From positions 1-42,798 of the forward strand of contig JAFXVY010000119.1 in assembly GCA_017534595.1 (NCBI GenBank): a stretch of 42,798 nt of DNA, read 5' to 3'. The notes beneath the pieces are model-generated. The model did no database searches, was not told the origin of the DNA, and saw only the letters and a list, made by a program, of their open reading frames with translations. Source of the DNA: Ruminococcus sp. GTDB taxonomy: Bacteria > Bacillota > Clostridia > Oscillospirales > Ruminococcaceae. Positions 17,401 to 24,489 of this stretch are shown piece by piece (position 1 is the stretch's first letter; each line of letters begins with the position of its first letter). Position numbers and translations under genes: made by a program.

Positions 17401-17854
17401 CGATACCAAATACTTCGTCTGCGGCGTTAAGGGCATCGAGAGACTCACCGTGAAGAACTCGACCGTCGATGCGAACTGCTCCGTCGCCGCTATAGATAAT
17501 ATCGCCGAGCTCACCCTCAAAGACTGCAGCTTCCTGATACCTGCGGGCGGCATCTTCAAACTCGGTACTGTCTACAAGAGCGACGGCTCGACAGTCGCGG
17601 CAAGAGTGAAGATCGTCCCCGGGGATAATATCCGCAAAGGCGATATCAACTCCGACGGCCACGTCGATGTCACCGATCTGACGATCCTTGCGCGTTCACT
17701 TGCAAAGTGGACGGGTTATGCCGCACAGGTCAACGAAGCCAACGCCGACGTTGACGGCGACGGAGAAGTAACCGTGACCGACTACTCCATCCTCGCCCGA
17801 GCCCTCGCCCGGTGGCCGGGGTATGCCGAGGAGCATAATATTGTGCTCGGATAA
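14477..17854 (+). CDS. Secreted dockerin protein 2, mosaic of beta-rich modules
   Basis: A 1,125-residue secreted protein. The ATG at 14477 follows GGGGGGAG; upstream in-frame TTG is rejected. Signal peptide about 1-36 (ITAMALVLSMFGMLPAG). Residues about 40-350 are unlike the other paralogues, with beta-helix-like strands (IIIDDSVGGGRIEF, DLIINGGTFSLG, VAIINGGRF), and their DNA is clearly more AT-rich than the rest. Then come Ig-like segments, an InlB/Flg_new-type repeat (KVKFDPGKGTGTMSDVTV to FSKWTDG, about 575-645), two tandem 110-residue repeats sharing LTEPKxGExINETM and GRWYHxxTVMxAGxKF, one YDLCVGDVQV module, and a dockerin at 1052-1125. The tandem Ig-like and InlB modules suggest adhesion or spacing rather than catalysis. 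Its terminator is interrupted by a cargo cassette. Confidence 0.9.
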   Translation: MARIRRRVTSFITAMALVLSMFGMLPAGVLRATAGDMIILQGRGTKDDPYIAYSYEELKWELRFADSVSDPPYSEGYHERYIKLGCDIFTDDPWALIECNHYTGSYCKLYFDLAGHTIKKEVEESIFQTFVSVYDDSSIIIDDSVGGGRIEFISAYHQNNGDYNSVICTRGGDLIINGGTFSLGPYNPNNTYSYAIHILGAQGNSDYDGSELKPVAIINGGRFIGHYTSICHSGQQFCTLIVNGGKFETELDSTLFVADQLPLAEDRLPKYMPFKMVYNWDYMICNNIMINECDMDDGIAVLTQQFENYKEPKYKKYTECINPSSTITYDKLTQETDLFVLGKNVKIRKTKPYATGVSIEPTAPVGGRHPADAKLSWSRGIKLGSTVWKDVATGKTLKSSDVFVAGKKYEMSVGLSASDGYILGTIPTVSSWNCSVTPIVKPIEPIAGRYSCSYTFTCRAPITNIDLDVATPLPLHDAEEPFVMTNGAAVERYEWVNQSGSNVARFFVNNTYTLKTYITAEEGYDFGSTVTATVNGKTAKITKAAGSTSATEYIVEYTFDKLIQYKVKFDPGKGTGTMSDVTVNKGFAYTVPECGFKAPAGHYFSKWTDGTNYYAPGDPVTVTSDITLTPVWICRVSGVNVVLTEPKSGEAINETMTSVTDGIDVARGTQSSTRNLGRWYHGDTVMSAGEKFVGGETYTAMFRLKSLTGYEFTETPDVYANGKKATFLSASGVYRTYTVSYTLPLETKYVSQVNVTLTEPKKGETINETMISSTEGIVVNRAKTDTTYNLGRWYHNNTVMKAGDKFLAGETYTAQFRLVPSTGYGLANNLKVYANGKQATLNTGALLANTYAVSFTLPEEQPETYDLCVGDVQVTDLNADDILGNGAAYYDPETNTLELIATVGGRVNYAVNNSISGLTILVNEDISLYGAKAAIRCAADTVITGPGKLTLKTGSNSSILLSSKDLLIEDANICTDTKYFVCGVKGIERLTVKNSTVDANCSVAAIDNIAELTLKDCSFLIPAGGIFKLGTVYKSDGSTVAARVKIVPGDNIRKGDINSDGHVDVTDLTILARSLAKWTGYAAQVNEANADVDGDGEVTVTDYSILARALARWPGYAEEHNIVLG

Positions 17855-17956
17855 GTTCAGCTGCACAGCGCCCCCGGAGCATACTGCCGATACTCATATA
17901 GAAGTATTAAGCCATAGTATTTCTGATGTAAAGTCAGAAGTACTATGGCGTTTCCA

Positions 17957-17985
17957 TTGACAATGCGTCAAAGTAGTGATAAGAT
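17957..17985 (+). promoter_or_regulatory. Promoter of the cassette gene
   Basis: TTGACA (17957-17962), 17 bases, TAAGAT (17980-17985), inside the cassette just after its left hairpin, so the cargo carries its own promoter. Confidence 0.7.
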
Positions 17986-18049
17986 TAATTATCAATATAA
18001 ATCGGAATTTGACAAACTGTCAGATAATTTTGATTTCAGGAGGTAAATT

Positions 18050-19066
18050 ATGAAGGTAAAGGATGCGTGGTATTTTAACTATACCCAGAAGAAAAGTGAG
18101 ATCTTGCAGCCGGATATGGCTGTACCGGAGTCTCATGTGGGGATATACTGCGAATTTGAAGAGCTGGTGTTTCCGATATCCTTTCATATTTTGGGGATGT
18201 GTAAAGGAGAGGTGGTATTTGATAAGGACATCACGGCTTTCGGCAACGGGGACGATGCAGATGTTAGTTTGCGCAAAAGCGGATACGGGGCAGTATTTAA
18301 GATCCGTGAAGATAAGGATTGTGAGCCGGATATGTTACGGGTCATCTATGAAGCGGGAGGTAAATCAGAAACTTTTGAAACGGAATGTAAATACTATACA
18401 TTTTCGGGACAGGTATCGGATTTTGACGGAAAGCCTTTTCCGGCGGTGGTGATGTTATATCGCTATGGTTTTGATGCCGCGCCGTTTATTATGGGAACAT
18501 GGACGGATCTGAACGGACGATATAGTCTTCGTGTGCCGGCCGGGAGCTATAATGCCATATATTCAGATGATAATAGCTATGGGATCAGCTCTTTGGAATG
18601 CTGGGGCTGGAATATTATTGCGGACCGGGACGAGGTCATTGATCTGAAAATCGGAAACGGTGAGGTGTATTCGTTAAATGTGAGTGTAAATAACGGAGGC
18701 GTAAAAACGCTTTTCCTTACCTTTAGGCCTATGGTATATTTCAAAAAAGAAGAATATGACACTGTAGTCGATGAAGAAAAGGTCCATATAATGGATGTTG
18801 CACCGGAGATCGCAAAAGAAGATGTTACGGTTTATGTAAACGGAAGAAAAACAGATGTGATTTCCTTACAGAAAATTTACGAGGCTTCTCCCGATGGGCT
18901 GTATTTGCCGATGTATATGGTGCAAATACCCAGAGAGCTGCATCCGGATTGCCTGGATAAGCAGACTGTCGTTTTGGAATACGATACAAAGGACCGCGGA
19001 AACGGACGTGCTTGCAGCAGAGGCTTTACGCAGTTCTTTTATAAGGATGGATTTTGTACGAGATAA
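18050..19066 (+). CDS. Cassette cargo protein with carboxypeptidase-regulatory-like domain
   Basis: A 338-residue protein beginning MKVKDAWYFNYTQKKSEI, start at 18050 after TTCAGGAGGTAAATT. No signal peptide or membrane segment, so it is probably cytoplasmic or exported by a non-classical route. Residues about 122-170 (FSGQVSDFDGKPFPAVVM to GRYSLRVPAGSYNAIY) fit a carboxypeptidase regulatory-like or Cna-B-type beta-sandwich; the flanking regions also look beta-rich. I recognise no enzyme motif and no transposase, integrase or toxin signature. Codon use (many TAT, GGA, CGG, TTA) differs from neighbouring genes, consistent with arrival from elsewhere. It is the only gene of the cassette and is therefore its cargo; its function is unknown. 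Confidence 0.8.
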   Translation: MKVKDAWYFNYTQKKSEILQPDMAVPESHVGIYCEFEELVFPISFHILGMCKGEVVFDKDITAFGNGDDADVSLRKSGYGAVFKIREDKDCEPDMLRVIYEAGGKSETFETECKYYTFSGQVSDFDGKPFPAVVMLYRYGFDAAPFIMGTWTDLNGRYSLRVPAGSYNAIYSDDNSYGISSLECWGWNIIADRDEVIDLKIGNGEVYSLNVSVNNGGVKTLFLTFRPMVYFKKEEYDTVVDEEKVHIMDVAPEIAKEDVTVYVNGRKTDVISLQKIYEASPDGLYLPMYMVQIPRELHPDCLDKQTVVLEYDTKDRGNGRACSRGFTQFFYKDGFCTR

Positions 19067-19107
19067 AATAATTCTGATTTATCTGAGCAGATAAAATAAA
19101 TACAATG

Positions 19108-19136
19108 CCCCGAAGCGCTTTTGAAACGCTTCGGGG
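19108..19136. terminator. Hairpin near the right end of the cassette
   Basis: CCCCGAAGCG (19108-19117) pairs perfectly with CGCTTCGGGG (19127-19136). The T-run is poor, so it may be a weak terminator of the cargo gene or a subterminal structure of the mobile element, mirroring the hairpin at the left end. Confidence 0.55.
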
Positions 19137-19201
19137 TAAAACTTCTATATGGGTATCCGTCATATCCGGGGGCGTTTTTCTGTATGAAATGCTGCTCGTG
19201 C

Positions 19202-19238
19202 TTGACAACGGAAGAAAAAAACTGTATAATTATTACAG
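19202..19238 (+). promoter_or_regulatory. rbr-dfx promoter with PerR-like operator
   Basis: TTGACA (19202-19207), 17 bases, TATAAT (19225-19230). Overlapping the -10, GTATAATTATTACAG (19224-19238) matches the PerR box TTATAATnATTATAA at 11 of 14 positions. Repression by PerR and release under peroxide would fit the two genes it drives; this is inference. Confidence 0.6.
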
Positions 19239-19313
19239 TTCCCGTGAAGAGGGGAGCGGACTTATCAAACCAGATGCGTGCCGGAGGGCGGCGCATCGCA
19301 AAGGAGGAACTCT

Positions 19314-19949
19314 ATGAAATTCATTTGCAAAGTCTGCGGCTATGTCTGTGAGGGCGAGGCCGCACCCGAAAAGTGTCCCGTGTGCGGACAGACAGGCGTG
19401 ATGGAGGCGGCAAAGAATCCCTATGCCGGCACGCAGACCGAGAAAAATCTGGAGGCCGCCTTTGCCGGCGAGTCCCAGGCACGAAACAAGTACACTTACT
19501 TCGCCTCGAAAGCCAAGAAAGAGGGCTTTGAGCAGATCGCAGCGCTTTTCCTGAAGACAGCCGATAACGAGAAGGAGCACGCCAAAATGTGGTTCAAGGA
19601 GCTCTGCGGCATCGGCTCCACTGCCGAGAACCTTGCTCAGGCCGCCGACGGCGAGAACTATGAGTGGACGGATATGTACGAGGGCTTTGCCAAGACTGCC
19701 GAGGCGGAGGGCTTCACCGAGCTTGCCGCCAAGTTCCGCATGGTAGCGGCGATCGAGAAGCATCACGAGGAGCGCTACCGCGCACTGCTTCGGAATGTGG
19801 AGGCGCAGGAGGTCTTTGCAAAGAGCGAGGTCAAGGTCTGGGAGTGCCGCAACTGCGGACATATCGTTGTAGGTACCAAGGCTCCCGAGGTGTGCCCTGT
19901 TTGCGCTCACCCGCAGAGCTATTTTGAGATCAACGCCGAAAACTATTGA
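19314..19949 (+). CDS. rbr: Rubrerythrin with rubredoxin-like domains at both ends
   Basis: A 211-residue protein; the ATG at 19314 follows AAGGAGGAACTCT. It reduces hydrogen peroxide to water in the cytoplasm of anaerobes. The central diiron four-helix bundle shows [12 protein letters not shown] and [13 protein letters not shown], with further glutamates in [12 protein letters not shown] and [12 protein letters not shown]. Cys178, Cys181, Cys194 and Cys197 form the usual C-terminal rubredoxin site. Unusually, the N-terminus also has a rubredoxin-type site, Cys5, Cys8, Cys21 and Cys24 (CKVCGY to CPVCG). Classic rubrerythrins have one C-terminal site and are about 20-30 residues shorter; reverse rubrerythrins have one at the N-terminus. 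It is first in an operon with desulfoferrodoxin, 17 bases apart. Confidence 0.95.
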   Translation: MKFICKVCGYVCEGEAAPEKCPVCGQTGVMEAAKNPYAGTQTEKNLEAAFAGESQARNKYTYFASKAKKEGFEQIAALFLKTADNEKEHAKMWFKELCGIGSTAENLAQAADGENYEWTDMYEGFAKTAEAEGFTELAAKFRMVAAIEKHHEERYRALLRNVEAQEVFAKSEVKVWECRNCGHIVVGTKAPEVCPVCAHPQSYFEINAENY

Positions 19950-19966
19950 GACAGGAGGAACCGGAT

Positions 19967-20341
19967 ATGGAAATGAAATTCTACAAATGTCCCCACTGCG
20001 GACAGATTATCGCTGTTGTTAAGGGTACCGGAGTACCCGTTATCTGCTGCGGAGCACCCATGCAGGAGCTCGTTCCCGGTGAGACCGACGCTTCCCTTGA
20101 AAAGCACGTTCCGGTCTTCACCGTTGAGGGGAACCGTGTATTTGTTACCGTCGGTTCGGCAGAGCATCCGATGCTCCCCGAGCACTACATCGAGTGGATA
20201 GCCGTACAGACCAGGTTCGGCAGTCAGCGCAAGGCGCTCTCTCCCGGAGACGCACCAAAGGCTTGCTTCTCTCTCTGCGAGGGCGACGAGGTCAAGGCAG
20301 TCTATGCCTACTGCAATCTCCATTCGCTCTGGAAAGCCTGA
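19967..20341 (+). CDS. dfx: Desulfoferrodoxin (superoxide reductase)
   Basis: A 124-residue protein; the ATG at 19967 follows CAGGAGGAACCGGAT. It reduces superoxide to hydrogen peroxide without making oxygen. Cys8, Cys11, Cys27 and Cys28 form the N-terminal desulforedoxin iron site, and His47, His67, His73, His119 with Cys116 (CNLH) form the catalytic Fe(His)4Cys centre. The lysine-containing EKHVP motif before His47 is also kept. Its peroxide product is the substrate of the rubrerythrin encoded just upstream, so the two genes form a complete superoxide-to-water detoxification operon. A strong terminator follows. Confidence 0.95.
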   Translation: MEMKFYKCPHCGQIIAVVKGTGVPVICCGAPMQELVPGETDASLEKHVPVFTVEGNRVFVTVGSAEHPMLPEHYIEWIAVQTRFGSQRKALSPGDAPKACFSLCEGDEVKAVYAYCNLHSLWKA

Positions 20342-20366
20342 CCGCAGCACAACGCTATATGCTCAC

Positions 20367-20401
20367 AACGCTTCCGCCGGAGATCCGGCGGGAGCGTTTT
20401 T
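20367..20401 (+). terminator. Terminator of the rbr-dfx operon
   Basis: A 14-bp stem with one mismatch-like position (AACGCTTCCGCCGG, 20367-20380, against CCGGCGGGAGCGTT), loop AGAT, then a T-run. Confidence 0.9.
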
Positions 20402-20442
20402 GAGTTTGTCCTGCCCCCGTGTAAAATCCTTTCACCCCCCGC

Positions 20443-20471
20443 TTGATTATTTCCGCAATTCGTGGTATAAT
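20443..20471 (+). promoter_or_regulatory. Promoter of the DUF2156-YkgJ operon
   Basis: TTGATT (20443-20448), 17 bases, TATAAT (20466-20471). The expected start near 20478 lies just before the MITE-like element, so the whole element would be transcribed in the leader. Confidence 0.6.
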
Positions 20472-20498
20472 TCGCCTATAAGCTGTTATGATGATATT

Positions 20499-20710
20499 AA
20501 GGCAACACCGCACAACCACCGGCTAACGCCTTTGTACATCATCCGCTTGCATATTTTCCGTCATATTACCGTGTCAACTTGTTGACACTATTCTCCTTGC
20601 CGTTGCGCAAAGCGAAGTGAACTTCGCTTGCAAGACGGCGTCGAATTTAGGCAATCTGACGAAAAATCTGACTGCGTGTCTGACGCACAATGGTTGTGCA
20701 GTGTTGCCTT
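20499..20710. mobile_element. MITE-like element with 20-bp terminal inverted repeats
   Basis: AAGGCAACACCGCACAACCA (20499-20518) is repeated inverted at 20691-20710 with one mismatch. The 212-bp element has no gene and contains two further palindromes, GTGTCAAC/GTTGACAC (about 20572-20589) and AGCGAAGT/ACTTCGCT (about 20610-20627). Flanks TTAA and TTGA could be a decayed 4-bp duplication if the end is taken two bases inward. It is a non-autonomous insertion needing a transposase elsewhere; I cannot name the parent family. Confidence 0.8.
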
Positions 20711-20744
20711 GAAAGTTAGCTGCAAAAAGTAAGGAGTTGATACC

Positions 20745-21662
20745 GTGATCGAATGGAAAAAGCCTCTGCCGGAGGATCTGCCGCTGATGAGATCGCTGAT
20801 CGGGCAGTCCGGGGCGGAGGGAAGTGACGCGAATGCAGCAAACATATTCCTGCTGCGTGAAAAATACAACATTAAGATCGCATTTGCCGCGGGTTCGCTG
20901 CTGCGTCTGTACACCGGTACAAGGCTTCCCGGACGGAGCGGTGTCACCTTTCCGCTGGGCGGGGATACCGAAAAAGCCCTTGACATTCTCGAAGAGGACC
21001 GCCAGAATCTCGGCAAGCCTGCGCGGTTCATTTTCCTGACAGAGCAGCAGCGGGATATCCTCGCGCGGCGCTATCCCGAAATGCGCTTTGAGACCACCGA
21101 GGACAATTCCGATTATATGTACACCGCCTCGCACCTGTCGGAGCTCGCGGGGAAAAAGAACATGAAAAAGCGAAACCATGTCAGCCGCTTCTGCCGAGAG
21201 TACCCGGACTATGAGATACGCTTCCTCGGCCGAAAACCCGATGAGCAGCTGCTTCGGGATATCACTGATGTGGAGGAAAAGTGGTTCGCGCTTCAGACCG
21301 AGCGTGTGGATTCCTCCTTTGTCGAGAGGCTTGAGATCTATGAGGCCTGCAGACTCTGGGATGTGCTGGAGCTCTACGGTGCGGTGATCTATGTCGCGGG
21401 CGAGGCGGCAGCCATGACGATCGCATCGCAGACCTCTCCGGGCTGCTTCGATATCCACTTTGAGAAGTGCTACGGCGATTATGCGCAGAACGGAGGCTTT
21501 GCGATGATAAACAAAAGCTTCGCGCAGATCATCAAAGAGCAGTTCGGCGCGGAGTGGATAAACCGCGAGGAGGATATCGGGCTTGCAGGTCTGCGCAAGG
21601 CAAAGCTCTCCTATCACCCGGACAAGATGCTCCGGAAATATCATACAGTAAAAGAGGGATAA
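20745..21662 (+). CDS. DUF2156 (LPG synthase C-terminal-like, GNAT fold) protein
   Basis: A 305-residue soluble protein; GTG start at 20745 after AAGGAGTTGATACC. The sequence fits the DUF2156 family, the acyltransferase-like domain found at the C-terminus of lysyl-phosphatidylglycerol synthases: an N-terminal half with NIFLLREKYNIKIAF and GVTFPLGG, KKRNHVSRFCREYPDYEIR in the middle, and a C-terminal half with GDYAQNGGFAMINKSFAQII and EDIGLAGLRKAKLSYHP. Stand-alone versions lack the membrane domain, and their substrate is not known; transfer of an acyl or aminoacyl group is inferred from the fold. It is followed after one base by a YkgJ-type gene, implying translational coupling. Its leader holds a MITE-like insertion. 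Confidence 0.8.
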   Translation: MIEWKKPLPEDLPLMRSLIGQSGAEGSDANAANIFLLREKYNIKIAFAAGSLLRLYTGTRLPGRSGVTFPLGGDTEKALDILEEDRQNLGKPARFIFLTEQQRDILARRYPEMRFETTEDNSDYMYTASHLSELAGKKNMKKRNHVSRFCREYPDYEIRFLGRKPDEQLLRDITDVEEKWFALQTERVDSSFVERLEIYEACRLWDVLELYGAVIYVAGEAAAMTIASQTSPGCFDIHFEKCYGDYAQNGGFAMINKSFAQIIKEQFGAEWINREEDIGLAGLRKAKLSYHPDKMLRKYHTVKEG

Positions 21663-21663
21663 T

Positions 21664-22182
21664 ATGCTTTCCGAAGTATTATCAAAAGAGTCCTGTGCTA
21701 AATGCCGGTTCTGCTGCAGTTTCCGAAGGAGCAGCCTGTGGGAGCTCCCCCGGCTACCTTCGGAGTTCACCGAAAAATACAAAACTGACGCCGAAGGCAA
21801 CGAGATCCGCTACCTGTTCGGTGAGTGTGACGGCGTGCGCTATGCAGTGACCGATCTGACCGAAGGCTATAAGTCCGAAGACCCGGAGGAGGAAGTGAGA
21901 TGTCCGTTCCTCGACCCGAAAAACGGCTGTATACTCCCTGCGGAGGATAAGCCCTTCGATTGCAGCATCTGGCCTCTTCGCTATATGCGCCGGGAGGACG
22001 GCAGCCTGATCACAGCCCTGACCCCCACCTGCCCCGAGATAAACAAGCTCCCCCCGGAGCGCATAGCCAAGCTCCTTGACAACGGCCTCCGTGCCCGTAT
22101 CGCCGCTTACGCTCAGGAGCATCCGTATATGATAAAGCCGTACAAAGAGGGGTTTACGGTATTTGGGAACGACGATAAGTAG
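21664..22182 (+). CDS. YkgJ-family cysteine cluster protein
   Basis: A 172-residue protein with the cysteine pattern of the YkgJ/Fe-S or zinc-chelating family: CAKCRFCC near the start, CPFLDPKNGC in the middle, and CSIWPLRYM then TCPEI toward the end. The family is thought to bind iron or zinc; its role is not established. The ATG at 21664 follows the stop of the DUF2156 gene by one base with no separate strong ribosome site, so it is probably translated by coupling. Confidence 0.8.
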   Translation: MLSEVLSKESCAKCRFCCSFRRSSLWELPRLPSEFTEKYKTDAEGNEIRYLFGECDGVRYAVTDLTEGYKSEDPEEEVRCPFLDPKNGCILPAEDKPFDCSIWPLRYMRREDGSLITALTPTCPEINKLPPERIAKLLDNGLRARIAAYAQEHPYMIKPYKEGFTVFGNDDK

Positions 22183-22194
22183 AATATATCCGTA

Positions 22195-22223
22195 TTGACA
22201 ACCTCCCCGAAAAGTGATAAAAT
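22195..22223 (+). promoter_or_regulatory. Promoter of dockerin protein 3
   Basis: TTGACA (22195-22200), 17 bases, TAAAAT (22218-22223). Confidence 0.75.
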
Positions 22224-22283
22224 CATAATGGGTTAAAAGTTTGACTTTTATTCGTTCACATTTATAAAGAAGGGGAGATTATA

Positions 22284-24434
22284 ATGGTACGGATACGCAG
22301 AAGGATGACATCGTTTGTAACAGCTATGGCGCTGGTGCTTTCGCTGTTCCCGGTGATACCGAAGGCTCTTGTCCGGGCGGCGGCACTTGATACCTACCTG
22401 CTTTATGTCGCGGGTACACAGGTAACGAGCGCGAATAAGGATGATATTTTAGGTGACGGCAAGCAAGCAGCTGTCTACGAGCCCGAGACCAAGACCCTTG
22501 TTCTCAACGGCAGCATCACATCAGAAAAGGCTCCTGCTGTTGAGAACCATATAGACGGCCTGACCTTAAAGATCAACAATGAGATCACGGTCTATTCTCT
22601 GGCTTCGGAGATCATCAGCACCAACAATGCCGATATGACAATAACCGGCGGTAAGATGACTGCAATGACCCTTGACGGCTACGACGGCATTGCCGTAAAC
22701 GGCGGCAGCCTCACCTTTGTGGATGCAGAGGCTTTCGTCAGTGCAGATCACGGTATCATCGGCAGCGGTTCAAGCAAGCTGATGATCAGGAATTCTTATT
22801 TTGCCGCTTCCTGCGGGATCGCAGCGATAACCGGTTTCTCCGGCGGTATCGAGTTCGAGGACTGCGAACTTTACCCGTCCGACAGCGGTTATGTCGCCAA
22901 GAAAGACAAAACCTTTTCGGTATACAGGCCGAAAAAGGGCAGCGAGACCGAGGACCCGGTCGCCGAAACCGTAAGGATAGAATACGACAAAGACGTCAAA
23001 TACGACCTCTGGGTATTAGGCAAGCAGGTGACAAGCAGGAACCGCAAGGATATCCTCGGTAAAGGCAAGCATGAGGCTTCCTATTATCCTTCCACCAACA
23101 CTCTTGAGCTCAACGGCAGCATTGTGACAGATCCCGAGAACAATATCACGGGTGATGCTATTGTGAACAGTATCGAGGGGCTGACGATCAAGGCCAACAA
23201 GCGGCTTGACATTTATGCCCCCTATGAAGGCAACGCCCTGGTCTGCAATAAGACCACTACCCTCACCAGCAACGGGCTGCTGGCTGTCTTAGCCGACGAG
23301 TACAACACAGCCATACTTCTCAACAACTGCACCCTTTGGATAAAGGACGCGGAAATGTGGATCTGGGGGAAATACGGAATACAGGGCAAAAACGGCAGCG
23401 ACTCCCTTGTCATACGAAATTCGGACGTTGAAGTCATTTCAGAATACGGTTATGCTGTCGGCGCCTTCGGCAACGGCATCGACCTCGGAAGCGAGAATTA
23501 TGTTATCACTCCGAAAAAGTATCAGAAAAATGATCTCGGCCAGGACGGTCATCACTCGTTCTTTATCTGCAACGAGGACGGGAGCATAGCGAAACAAGTC
23601 GTGATCAAGCGCCCCTACGACCTCTGGGTCTGCGGGGTACAGGTAACGGCAGAAAATGAGGAAAATGTTATCGGCGATACTTCTGTGTGGTTCAACAGGG
23701 ATATGAAGACCCTCTGGATAGAGTCCCCGACCTTCTCAAAGAAGGGGAGCAGCTTCATCCGTAACGTCAACTGCGACGGCCTCACGGTCATCTTCAATGA
23801 GGATGCGAAATACACCGTGACCGGCGGCGGGAATGCGGCTATCGAGACAGATGTGAACATGAAGATCACCGGCGGCTGCCTCACCATTAAGGGTGACAGC
23901 CCCACGTCGGAAGGCATAAGAGTCGGCAATGGTGCCAAGCTGACAGTATCACAGGCTGAGATAGCTATGTCCGGCGTTGAATACGGTCTGCACGGTAATG
24001 AAAACTCTTCGCTCATCATAGACCGCTCGGATCTGGACATTTCGGCTCCCCACGGCGCTGTCTGCGATTTTTCGGGCGGCTTGACCCTGACCGGCTGCTA
24101 TATAAAGGAACCCGTTGATTATAGAATATCTGAGTCATACGGCACCATTTGTTCCTTCGACGGCAGCTTGCCTTTGACTGCGGATAATGTCGTTATCCGC
24201 GTCCAGACCCTCCGCAAAGGCGACGTCAACTCCGACGGTCACGTCGATGTCACCGATCTGACGATCCTTGCGCGTTCACTTGCAAAGTGGACGGGTTACG
24301 CCGCACAGGTCAACGAAGCCAACGCCGACGTTGACGGCGACGGAGAAGTAACCGTTACCGACTACTCCATCCTCGCCCGAGCCCTCGCCCGGTGGCCGGG
24401 GTATGCCGAGGAGCATAATATTGAGCTCGGATAA
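22284..24434 (+). CDS. Secreted dockerin protein 3 with three beta-helix-like modules
   Basis: A 716-residue secreted protein; the ATG at 22284 follows AAGGGGAGATTATA. The signal peptide (VRIRRRMTSFVTAMALVLSL) is almost the same as in dockerin protein 2. Three modules of about 200 residues open with YLLYVAGTQVTSANKDDILG (about residue 34), YDLWVLGKQVTSRNRKDILG (about 240) and YDLWVCGVQVTAENEENVIG (about 447). Each continues with short strand repeats ending in glycine turns, typical of a parallel beta-helix. The dockerin occupies residues 643-716 with loops DVNSDGHVDVTD and DVDGDGEVTVTD. No catalytic motif is seen. It is the shortest of the four paralogues and has its own promoter and a terminator shared with the convergent TPR gene. 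Confidence 0.9.
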   Translation: MVRIRRRMTSFVTAMALVLSLFPVIPKALVRAAALDTYLLYVAGTQVTSANKDDILGDGKQAAVYEPETKTLVLNGSITSEKAPAVENHIDGLTLKINNEITVYSLASEIISTNNADMTITGGKMTAMTLDGYDGIAVNGGSLTFVDAEAFVSADHGIIGSGSSKLMIRNSYFAASCGIAAITGFSGGIEFEDCELYPSDSGYVAKKDKTFSVYRPKKGSETEDPVAETVRIEYDKDVKYDLWVLGKQVTSRNRKDILGKGKHEASYYPSTNTLELNGSIVTDPENNITGDAIVNSIEGLTIKANKRLDIYAPYEGNALVCNKTTTLTSNGLLAVLADEYNTAILLNNCTLWIKDAEMWIWGKYGIQGKNGSDSLVIRNSDVEVISEYGYAVGAFGNGIDLGSENYVITPKKYQKNDLGQDGHHSFFICNEDGSIAKQVVIKRPYDLWVCGVQVTAENEENVIGDTSVWFNRDMKTLWIESPTFSKKGSSFIRNVNCDGLTVIFNEDAKYTVTGGGNAAIETDVNMKITGGCLTIKGDSPTSEGIRVGNGAKLTVSQAEIAMSGVEYGLHGNENSSLIIDRSDLDISAPHGAVCDFSGGLTLTGCYIKEPVDYRISESYGTICSFDGSLPLTADNVVIRVQTLRKGDVNSDGHVDVTDLTILARSLAKWTGYAAQVNEANADVDGDGEVTVTDYSILARALARWPGYAEEHNIELG

Positions 24435-24440
24435 CTGAAT

Positions 24441-24482
24441 AAAAAACCCGCGGTAGCCCCGGCGACGGGACTACCGCTTTTG
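24441..24482. terminator. Bidirectional terminator after dockerin protein 3
   Basis: GCGGTAG (24450-24456) with CTACCGC (24471-24477), T-run on the plus side and AAAAAA (24441-24446) giving a T-run on the minus side. It serves dockerin protein 3 and the convergent TPR gene, which ends 8 bases away. Confidence 0.85.
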
Positions 24483-24489
24483 TGTGTGA

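Larger units (their letters stand above)
17881..19165 (+). mobile_element. Transposase-less cargo cassette inserted in a terminator loop
   Basis: Left end 17881-17905 and right end 19141-19165 are inverted repeats matching at 20 of 25 positions, including the unbroken 11-base CATATAGAAGT. The ends abut the two arms of the terminator of dockerin protein 2. Inside are a left subterminal hairpin (GCCATAGTA with TACTATGGC, 17911-17949), a promoter, one 338-residue gene, and a right subterminal hairpin. The interior is visibly more AT-rich than its flanks and uses different codons. No transposase is present, so movement would need an enzyme in trans. A clean target duplication is not visible; CAT on both sides is the best candidate. 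Confidence 0.75.
17868..19179 (+). terminator. Split terminator of dockerin protein 2
   Basis: The left arm GCGCCCCCGG is at 17868-17877 and the right arm CCGGGGGCG with its TTTTT run is at 19166-19179. The intact relative after dockerin protein 1 (12781-12812) has these arms 10 bases apart. The 1,285-bp cassette between them separates the arms. Confidence 0.85.

Noticed and set aside
16115-17662. Minus-strand open frame of 515 residues across dockerin protein 2
   Set aside because: Shadow of a gene with a signal peptide and dockerin; no ribosome site.
18050-19066. Cassette gene as a transposase
   Set aside because: No DDE, HUH, serine or tyrosine recombinase signature; it resembles a beta-sandwich cargo protein.
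20574-21800. Minus-strand open frame of 408 residues across the DUF2156 gene
   Set aside because: It runs through the MITE-like element and has no start signal; the plus strand has a recognisable family and coupling to the next gene.
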